A stretch of 64,000 nucleotides of DNA. It comes from Mesostigma viride (taxonomy: Eukaryota; Streptophyta; Mesostigmatophyceae; Mesostigmatales; Mesostigmataceae). A model generated the notes under the pieces. That model searched no databases. It saw only the letters and a program-made list of their open reading frames with translations, and was not told the DNA's origin. The translations under genes and the position numbers were made by a program. The DNA lies in the NCBI GenBank assembly GCA_009746045.1, contig RPFO01000310.1, forward strand, positions 2,008,142 through 2,072,141, given 5' to 3'. Of this stretch, positions 50,341 through 60,636 are shown in pieces; position 1 is the stretch's first letter; each line of letters starts with the position of its first letter.

Positions 50341-50948
50341 GCGCCATGCCCCTCTGTGGATATGCCGAACGGCAGCAGCTGGGTGACGGCTGGGGTGTCC
50401 GCCTAGGGGACGCGAAATGGGGAAATGCAAACAGGCAGCGACCAGCAGTCCTTTGATGAGCTTTGATGAGTGCTACTACGCTATGCTAGACGAGAAAGGC
50501 ATGTGCGCGATAGCAAGCTGATTAGACCTACTGAGCTAGTTGTTCGATGAGAAAGGCATGGTTGCAGTAGTAGCTTGATAAGGATTTAAGCCTCCATAGC
50601 ACGTTTGAGAAAAGCAAGTCCTAAACAGTAGTTCAATTAGACATACTTAGCTAGCTGTTCCACGAGAAAGGCATGATCACTCTCACAGAACCACAAGGGA
50701 GGGGTGCCATGGACGCTTGTCATGAAGCTGTACTCAAAATAGTCCTAGCTATGGAGGCCTAATCAAGTTACTACTGCACCCATGCCTCACATGGTCCGGA
50801 AAACAGCTAAAATAAGAAAATAAGAAAACAAGGGAAAAAACTACCCTGAGATAGTAAACCCATCTCCATGAGCCAATAGACTAACTAGCCCTGGGTGGTA
50901 TTCGGCCAATTGCTATCAATGGCTGGATGGCCTGCCCCAGGCAGAGAC
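50341..50948. other. No recognised gene; diverged GAGAAAGGCATG repeats
   Basis: Three scattered copies of GAGAAAGGCATG (about 50492, 50549, 50663) in an AG-rich background suggest an old tandem duplication. Confidence 0.4.
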
Positions 50949-51112
50949 GGGCGGGCGGGTGGGTGGGTGGGTGGGTGGGTGGGTGGGTGGGTGGGTGGGT
51001 GGGTGGGTGGGTGGGTGGGTGGGTGGGTGGGTGGGTGGGTGGGTGGGTGGGTGGGTGGGTGGGTGGGTGGGTGGGTGGGTGGGTGGGTGGGTGGGTGGGT
51101 GGGTGGGTGGGT
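50949..51112 (+). repeat. (GGGC)2(GGGT)39 array, strong G-quadruplex former
   Basis: Uninterrupted GGGT tetranucleotides. G3T1 repeats are among the most stable intramolecular G-quadruplex sequences known. Confidence 0.98.
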
Positions 51113-51239
51113 GCAACATAGCAGCAAACAAAGGCAACCTGGCCACCTCACCATGCGGGTCTTTATGGCTGCACATAGATCGGACATTCTCGGTTTCGTG
51201 CCGACCCAGACGTAAACCTGCGCAAGGAAGAAAATGCAA

Positions 51240-51425
51240 CCAGGATGACCAAGGGACGCAAGAATATGAGGAAGACCAAGAAAAGGCAAGATGCAAGGAG
51301 TACCAAGGGGGGCAAGAGCATACAGAAGACCAAGAAACGGCAAGGGGTAAGGAGGACCAAGGGGATCAAGAGCATAAAGAAGACCTAGAAAAGAAAAGGG
51401 GTAAGGAAGATCAAGGGGAAGCAAA
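51240..51425 (+). repeat. 57-bp repeat, about 3.3 copies, open in one frame
   Basis: The plus frame encodes a 19-residue unit close to EDQGDQEHKEDLEKKRGK. Copies differ by several residues but keep the frame to the stop at 51432. Confidence 0.75.
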
Positions 51426-51432
51426 ACTATGA

Positions 51433-53482
51433 GGAAGACTCCGGACCAGGTAGCAAGCTTGCGCAAGGGGGAAAAAAAATATAAAGGAAGGCGTTTGTAA
51501 ATACTGGCTGGAGCTGTGATGAGGAGAAAGGCGCTGGCTGCCCAAGTCTCCATAATGGCATTTTCAGACACATTCGTGCGCTGAGCATTAGAGTGGGAAT
51601 CTAATTTCTGATCCTACCACCTGTATATATCTCATACATAGCACGCCTATATATGATCTATATGATCTCCTTTAAAAACATCCTTATGCAACTGCTATTG
51701 TGCGGGCCGAGTGGAATACCATCAAGACACTAGGAATAGCCAATCCGACCCTGCCACAAGACGGGGTAGCCGGCGCGAAGCCTAGCAGCATGGGTACTGC
51801 AGCTAGGCTTCGCGAGGTCGACCTTTTGACGCGTGCCAGACGCGTCCCCTTGGTGCCAGAATTATTGCGAGTGTTTCATACTTTGGCAGGGCTTTGAGGG
51901 GTCGGTTTCCCAAGTTTTTGGAGAGGTACGTCGGGTGCTGAAAATAAACAAATCGCCAGGGATGCAGCGTCTCAGCAAACTTGGACAATCCAAAGGCCGC
52001 CCAAAGCCCAACCATCCACCAAGTACCTGTGCTTGCATCTCGAGAATCTGGAAGTGCAGGATGGCATCTGAGGCCTCTTTGCTGAACTGGAAATAGCGCA
52101 TGCCCGGGGACGTCGCGGTTGGCTGCAATAACTCCAGACTATCTCCCATTCTCAGCCGTCCAATATTCCGGAAGATAATAAATGCTAATGAGGGTCACTA
52201 GCAACTGGCGCAATGCGAGGAAGAGCGGCTTGTAAAAGCGCGATGACCTAATCAACACCGTGTATCAGCTTCGACACGCGAGTTCCAATTTGCCACATGT
52301 ACGTCTGTTAAGCAGAGATTTCAACAGCAGCACATACGCAGATATCCTGCGTGATAGCTCGGAGCCATTCTTTGCCAACGTGGGTGTTACAGGTTTTAGT
52401 GCCCATGGTCATATGCTCAATAACTGGAGAACCTTCGTCGACAGCTCGTACAATTCAAGTGCTAGGCACGTAAAGGTTGTGACATGCAACCTCGAGGGCT
52501 TTCTTAGCAGCAAGATAAATAAGACACTTTCACAATATTCCATGCCAATTGCATGATGCAAATACAGGGTGTCGATGTATGGCCCAAACGCTCACAATTT
52601 ACAAGGTAAGCGAGGTAATATTGCAGGGAACCTGCGTACCGTGTTACCTAGGTAGAGGTAGCATCTCTACTGTAGAGTTATTTAATTATTAGGTTTGGCA
52701 GTTGGCATCGGGCAAAACATTTCGCGCTGGCCGCTGAATGCAGGGCAGAGCGATACCGAAAGACGGACAATCTCATAATGCTATCAGCTCGCACTTGGGC
52801 CTAGAGGAAGTACGTACTATGTACCCTGCTATGTACATACAGTACTATACAGTATGTACTTACTGTAGAGGTTGAAAAAATCTCGCTCATCACGTGAGAC
52901 CTGCGTGAGACGAAATTTTCCCCGAAGGCATGCAGCTGACGATTGACGAAATATCCCCGCGTTTCTTGCAGGAACGTAGCTGACGCTACGGATGTAAGCT
53001 ACACTCGTGAAAGTAACCGCCCGTGTGAGCTAGGACAGATTCCAGGGATGCATCCCAACGGTTCATCGAAAGATATTACTAGCAGGACAAAAGCCAGAAC
53101 GGGATTAGGGCAGCGCGATAGTACGGAAGATTTGCTCCGAGATCGGTCGCTTAATAATCGCAGAGCACCTGTTGCACTGTGCAATGGCGGATCGCGCAAG
53201 AAGTATGGTTGCTACTTTTCAATTCACAACAAATTGAGGCTTGAATCCCTAAAGGCGTGATATCTTTCTTTTCTGTTTGCGTTGTTTGCAAGGGAAGTTT
53301 TCACCTAGTTTTGTCCATGGAGGACAACTGTAGGGATTTCACAGGAGGATCACTTCCAAGGCCTTCGCGCAGCATGTCCGCAGCTGAGCGGTATGGGGGG
53401 CGCTTACAGTCACGATCTGTGATGGCGAGGCTGTCGGTTCGAGCCCCGCATCTCTTGATTAGCCCCAAACCTTGATGTAGCA
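51433..53482. other. LPA1 upstream region; no gene recognised
   Basis: Two kilobases with only short ORFs (a 98-codon one at 52260-52556 has no motif). Near 52833-52859 there is an imperfect palindrome with GTACATAC ends. A TTCGAGCCCCGC near 53438 resembles a tRNA T-arm, but no cloverleaf can be built. Confidence 0.35.
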
Positions 53483-56400
53483 ATGGCGTCACGGGGTCAT
53501 CCTAGCCTTGAGCTGAAGTATGTCATCGTCAAGGATAATTTCGAAGATGAGCAGGGCGAGGGAGCGGCCATTCGCGAGGTCCAGTACACCCGGTCGTTGC
53601 TCGCAAGCACATTACAGCTCATGGGCTGTAAGCCGCGGCATGCGATGAAGGTAAGCGTTGGGAGAGAAAATGCAGGGTTAAATTGCCTGCTATGGTATGG
53701 CTTTTCTGTCCCGCATGACGTAAACTGTGGTGGCTTGCCCGACGCTGACCAGGCAATAGCTGGGCTATCTTTTCACTTCAAGTTTTGCACCCTACCTGGA
53801 TATTCGCTTCGATTCCTGCCCGGTTAATATAGCGATTCATCAGAGGGGGGTTATGGTGGTGGGGGCCAGCCATAGCTTTCACCGGAACAAGTTGCCTGAT
53901 GCGTGGAAACCTGTGCATTGGATCCGATGTGGCAAGGATGGTCACCCAAACTACCCGCGTTTTTTCGGGGGGGGGGTAGTTTTAGGTGTCCCGCAGCAGC
54001 TGTCAGCCATGGGAATGGCTGCCGGGCGGAAGGTTTGTGCACAAACAACAAGGGCAATGAAACCATTTCCTTGCTTTCAGGGCATGTTCTTTGTTTGTTT
54101 TCACTTTTGGCATGTTCCACTGACCTCGAGCTTTTAGTATGGCTCAGGAACCTCGTGGGCTACCGTTCCCCTGCTACAACATGAGCATATTACTTATCTA
54201 ACTGAACATATTACAATGGTCCTGACCCCCAACCCCCTCGCGATGTGGGCTGCTATATCCCTGCGATGATTTCTGTGTGGTGAGCATTAGGGGTTTACCC
54301 TTCCCCCCCCCCCCCCCCCCTGCCCCCCCCCAACTACCCCACAACACCTGACCTCCCTGCCCATCCGCCCCTATTCCGCGCCCTCCCCTCCTCTGTCCCG
54401 GGCCCACCCACCCGGATGTGATTATGTGAATGTATTGATAGCACCGCCCGACGCGCCCCTCATGCGTCACACTACCCGGTGTGCGCGTTTAGTGTCCTAA
54501 ATCTGGCAAACCCCACCCCTTGCATTCCCCACCCCTTCCATCCACGACAACCGATCCCCCCCCCTGCTGTCGGACGCCCCCCATCGAGAATCGTTTCTGA
54601 CTTTCCTACCGTACGTATTAGTTCACGTGAAACTAGAAGAATAGGTGAAAGAGTACGTACGGCAAGGAAGGGAAGAGTCACCCAACAAAGTGTCAACCAA
54701 TCTGCTGGTTTCTCTTACCCACACACACACACACACACACCACTCACCTCCCCACCCACACCCGCCGACCCAAACCGTCCCCCGCGCGCACATGCCAACC
54801 ACCCACAAAGCACGCACCGATCTCCAGGCAGGTCTTGATGTTACGATCGGTCGCAGGTCTTCATGTTACGATTGGTCCGTCCCGCTCTCTAGCACCCAAG
54901 CTAACCACCACATGCATGCGCCCCTTACCCACAAAATACCATGCCCTTACCCACGACACACCATGCCCTTACGCACAAAACACTTGGGTGCAGATCTCGG
55001 AGCATGTCTTCGAGGCGCTCTACGACCTCTTCTGCACGTGCTCGCCGCCCCACGTGTGCTGCTACCACGCGCCACCGGGTCCCGCCACGGGCCGGCCAGG
55101 CAGCAGCAACGGTAGCGGTTTCGAGGCCCACGGCAGCAGTGGCAGAACCAAGAGCAGCGGCGGTGGTGGCAGCAGCGGCAGAAACAGCAGCAAGCCAGCA
55201 CGGCCGGACCGGCCACCCAGTCCGGCCAATCCCGTTGTCAATGCCACAGACTCTACTGCGGACAGCTGCGCAAGCATCCCTTTTTCCCAAGCTATTTCTG
55301 GCAGCGCCTCTGCCAGCCTGTCGACTGGCATGTCTACCGGCATTCCTAGTGCCACTTGTGCTGGCACATCTGCTGGTATTGTTACCAGCACCTCTGCCGG
55401 CATAGGTACCCGCGTGTCTACGGGCATCTGCACCAACGACCTGGTTTCTGCTGGCGTCTGTACCCCAAACGTGACAGGTGCCAGTTATGTGGCAAGGGCC
55501 GATTCTGGGGAAGCAGTCATGCTGGCGTCCGGCTTACCCACGCGCCGCTCTGGCTCCCCCCTTGGCGAGTATGTGCTGCAGTGTGCGGGGCTGGCAGGGG
55601 GGGCGCAGCCGGCCGGCTTTGAGGGTGGCAGCTCCCAGCAGTTCCCGGCATTAACGCCACCAGCGTCATCGGCATTGTTTGCAGGCGCAGCAACATCTTC
55701 ACCAGCAGCAGCAGCAGCAGCGGCAGCAGCAACAACATCCTCTTTAGCAGCGGCGGCGGCGGCAGTGGGAGCTGCGGCGCCAGCATTAGACCCTGACTCT
55801 ATACCGTTGAGCTCTACTGCTGGCCTGGTACATGTGGAGCGTCGGAGCGCCTCCCGCCCTGGCATGGATGTGCAGGCGCCGCGGGGGGTCGCTGACGCTG
55901 GCTGCACCGCTGGTGACGGGGGGATCCATGGCGGCGGCCATGCCGGCGGTGGTGTCGCCTTGCCGGCATCCTCCCGGCCGCCCTCGCCGCCCTATCAATG
56001 CGGGTGCGTGAGCGGTCTGTCGGTGTGTGACGACGCCAGGTGGCTTACGGGGGGGCGCGGGGGGGGGGGGGGGCAGGGGCGGCGGGGGCGACTCGGCCCA
56101 CTCGCAGCAACCCCCACGCCACATCCTCAAGCGGCACCAGACGTGCCACGTGGCGCACTCCCAGCGCTGCGAGGGCCGGATGGATGGGCTGACAGGGGAC
56201 GGGTCTGCTGGTACGGATGCTGGCAGTGCCGAGATGCGAAGTGGAAGCGAGATCGGGGGCGGTAGGGTGGATGCTGGTGGTGCCGGGAATGCTAGCGGTG
56301 GTGTGAATGGTGGCGGCGCCGGGACTGTCGGCAATGGTGCCGATTCGGGTGCCCCAGGGGCTTGCCATCCTGATTCCTCGGGGGTATTGCCTGACGAGAA

Positions 56401-59400
56401 ACCAAGTGGCCTGACAGCCTGGCCACCTGATGCGAAAATAAGTAATACTGGCAGCAGCACGGCGCAATGCGCGTCGCCAGTGGGGGCAGTCCCCAGTGGG
56501 CCCGGGGGTGTGGGCGGGAGTGCGGCAGGTAGCAGCCGCAACGTGGCCTCGCGGGGAGAGCGAGGGCAGGCAGGGTCCCTGGCGGGCGTCTCGTGTGAGA
56601 GCACGCGTTCCCCGGCTCATGGATTCGATACCCTGGTAGATGCATCATCGGAGCATGCGCATTCATCGTCGACCGGTGAGGAAAACCAGCCATCAACAGG
56701 CAGTCTTCCTGCCCCTGCAGGGTTTGGGGCTGGCATGGGTGGTTCTATAAATAGCGAGCGCGGGAACCGCCGCAGCAACGATAAGCTGCACCGGGACCCG
56801 GATGCCGCGGCGCCGTCTGTTGGCCCACCCATTTCTTCTTCGTTTCTTTTTGTTTCTGGAGAGCGCGGCAGTGATGTGCCTGCGGCCGTGCCGTTGGAGG
56901 GGCGTGGGTTTGCCTTTGCGCAGGCCGGGGAGGAGGCGCAACCTGGCGGCGGCTGCTGTCCCTGCTGGCGCCGCTGGCTGCGGCGCAACTGCCTGCAGGG
57001 GCGCCAACATGCCTCCACTTTCTCGTCCCCATCCAATGGGGATGGTTTTTTTACCTCTGCCACAAATGGGAAGGATGTTTCGTCAGTTGCTGGGGCAACG
57101 GGAGGTGCCACTACCGAGGGGGGGTCCCTGGGTGGGATGATCAATGCGGCCACGATTGGCGCTGCGGCGGGCGGCTCGGAAAGAGCGGCAGCGGGCGACG
57201 CAGTGGATGCTTGCACGCGTCCGCATGAGCATAGTGACTCCCTGGAGCGCATGGGCAAGCAGGCGGGAGAAGAGGAGCAAGAGGGGCGGGTGGTGGAAGA
57301 AACTTGTACGAAACAAACAGACAAGGGGGAAGCGTGGACGCAGAGCGAGAGAGGCAGCTGCGCAGGTGGCAAAGAGGAAGAAGAAGAAGAAGCCCATGGG
57401 CGGTATGGAGCCCCCACAAAAAATTGGAGCCCAGGGACAGGAGAGAAACAGGAGGGAAGGGATGCGGACGCCAGTGTGCAGGGAGTACCCGACGCCAGCG
57501 CACCATTGGAGGACCCCCTGAGTGACGCGCGGCGGAAGTGGCGCCGCCGCCTGGGCCAGCTGAGGTGGCGGCCCTCGGGCTTCTCGGTGGTCCTCCTGCG
57601 GTCGGACTTCATGAATCTGGCGTACCAGGTGCTGTGCCGTTTCCGCTACGAGCAGCCGACGCTGATCAGCGACCTCATGCTGGCGTGCAGGTGTGTGATG
57701 GCATGGTGGGGTATAGTGACCTCATGCTGGCATGCAGGTGCAGGAGGATGGGGGATAGTGACACTCATGCTGGCGTGCAGGTGTGTGATGGTGGGGTATG
57801 GTGACCTCATGCTGGCGTGCAGGTGCAGGAGGATGGGGGATAGTGATGTTTGTTTATTTTTCTGCGGCCCTCGCAGGCCGTCGGAGGTGGAAGCTGACCC
57901 GCTTCTGTGGGGTATCTTTTGCCTCTTGCTTCCACTGCTGCAATGGTAATATGCTTCCACCCGCGCAGGCTGCAGGAACGCTCCCTGTCCGTCACGGTGC
58001 TGCTGTGCGGCACGAGCGGATGCGGCAAGTCCACGCTCGCATCGCTGCTTGTGAGTTACCTTATTGCTCTTCCCTATTGAGGTTCATTTATTCAACTTCA
58101 ACAGGCACATGAGCTTGTTTATATGTGTGTTAGTGGATGCACTGATCGCTCTTTTTTTGGGTGCGGCAAATCCACGCAGGCATCGCTGCTGGTGAGCTAA
58201 TTGGGTGTATGATTCAGACGAGCGCATCAATATACCATAGTAGTGTTTATTTGATTAGCGATTATGTGTTAGTAGGGAGTACTGCCCATTCGATGCTGGT
58301 GTGTGCCTTGCGAACGTTGGCTATATTCCCTCCGCGTTGTTAATTTTAATTCGGTTCAGCCGAACGGCCCTTAGGGAATTAGATAATTTCGTTTTATTGG
58401 TTGAAAGTACTGCTCGGCACGTCCAATTAAATAATATCTAGTTTGTTTGTTTGTTTACCGAACAACCGTTGAACTGGCTGTGCGATTAAATATTTGAAAC
58501 TTCTTTGTTTGGTTGGTGTAGACATGATCCAGCCGGTAGAACTTCGATTTATAAATAATTAACTATTTCAAACGTTTGTTTGGTTGGCGTAGCTCACAGC
58601 GCAGCTGGCGTAGCTCACAGCAGCTGGCATAGCTCACAAGCGTTTTGTTTGGTAACCACCAGTGAGAAGCGCACGTTTAGATTGCCGAATAATCATATAT
58701 TTTTATTTGTTCATTTGGTACCGTCAGTGAAGCACATTTGTCCGCCAAGCAATGTTTATTTACAACTTGTTTGTTTGTTTGGTAGCCAGAAAACAGACAG
58801 ACGAGCTCACTCGGGAATTTATTATTTACATTTTTCTTGTTTTATTTTGCGCTTTCAGGTGGTGTACTAAAATAATAAACAATTATACTTGAATTATTAT
58901 TAAAATTAACAATGCGGAGGATGTACTCCTTGCACCGTCTGCTTGGATGATGTTGGCAGTAAGTAGTTAGTAACCATAGCTCCTTGCACCGCCTGCTTGG
59001 ATGGTGGTGGCAGTACTTAGTTAGTAACCATAGCTCCTTGCACCGTCTGCTTGGATGGTGGTGGCAGTACCTAGTTAGTAGCCATAGGTGCACATATCTC
59101 TGGTCAGCTGCTCTCGCCGACCGCAGTGGTACGACTAGCTAATGCCATTGAGATAACTCGCACCATCCCCAGCAGTCATGTGAAGGTGACTAATAATAAT
59201 AATAATAATAATGAAGTGACAAATTTGCCAACTGCGTTGTGGTGGTACAATACGCCTGCCACCACCACCACCACCTGACCCAATGTGCCTTCCCCGCTGT
59301 CCACATGCGACGACATCAACTGAAGTCCCTTACCCTTCCCCCTCTCCTGACCCTGCCATGGCGCAACGCTCCTCCGCCAACAACCACAACAAGGGTGGCA

Positions 59401-60590
59401 CACGCGGAGCATAGACGGGCGAGCCGCCTGGGCATTACGACACAATGTCACCGCCACCCATTATACAATATCTTTACCCCCGCTTCCCCCCCCTTCCCCC
59501 TGTCAATTCTACGGCAGCCCCCCAAACACACAACACCACCACCAAGCAAGCCGGCTAGGCATCACCACAGAATGCCCCCCCCCACACACACACTATCTGA
59601 TGTCTATACCTGCCACTCATGACATAATGTCCTTCAATCCACCATCCACAGGCAAGCCGGCTGGGCATCACCACGGTCATCAGCACCGACAGCATCCGGC
59701 ACATGATGCGGGGCTTTGTTGGGGCGAGCGCGTGCCCCCTGCTGTGGGCCAGCACGTACCACGCGGGGGACTACTTGCAGACCGATGCCGTCCCGGGGGC
59801 ACCTGGGGGGAGCAGCATCGGGGGGAGTGGGGTCGGCTCGAGCGGCAGCGGAGGGCAGGGCCAGATGGGGGTGGGCAGGACTTCCCTGGAAAGTGTGGAT
59901 GGGGAGCAGCTATCGCAGGCCAGGCAGCTGACGGTGAAGGGGTAGGTGACGGGTCTGCCCTGCTGTCGTGAAAGCATGTATGCGTCTATTTTCTCCGTGG
60001 CTGTTACGGCGTGCATTGGTGCTTCCAGTTGACATTGTGCTGCCAGTTGCAAGGCGCAGAGGAAGACGATTCTGGAACTACCCATTTGTGTGCCGCGTAC
60101 GATGTTGAGAATCCGGTAGCCTGGTGTATGCGATAGTATATACCAGGCATAAGTGTAATAGTCATAGTGGATTATTGTATATGTTATAATAGTATTATTA
60201 TTTGTATAGTATACAATCTTATTATGGTATATGATGTGGTGCTAGTATGATGATAGCTACAAGGCGCAGAGCGAGCTGATTCAGGCATTATCGCACGCCC
60301 ACCAGCCTGCCCGGACGAGTCTAACTATGTTGCCAGCTCCGAGGTACAGAGCGAGATGATCCTGGACTAACCTGTTGTATGTGCCGTGCTCTATTTCTGT
60401 TTGTTGAAACTCCTATTGTGCGATGAACAGCTACAAGGCGCAGAGTGAGATGATCCTGGACAGCCTTGACCGCCTGATCGGCGAGTGCGAGCGGCGCAAC
60501 GAGTCGCTCGTCGTGGAGGGCGTTCACCTCAGCCTCAACTTTGTGGTGAGGAATTGGTTAACAATAGCAACGACAGTAATAATGATGATG

Positions 60591-60636
<46 letters not shown>

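Noticed and set aside
50885-51571. Gly-Gly-Trp-Val and Thr-His-Pro-Pro repeat ORFs
   Set aside because: Products of the (GGGT)n array. Only the 19-residue repeat downstream is kept as a separate note.
53380-53460. tRNA gene suggested by GGTTCGAGCCCCGC
   Set aside because: T-stem has a mismatch and no acceptor, D or anticodon stems can be formed.
56292-57612. Long minus-strand ORFs opposite LPA1 exon 2
   Set aside because: GC-rich antisense shadows of the low-complexity exon; no domain and no splice logic.
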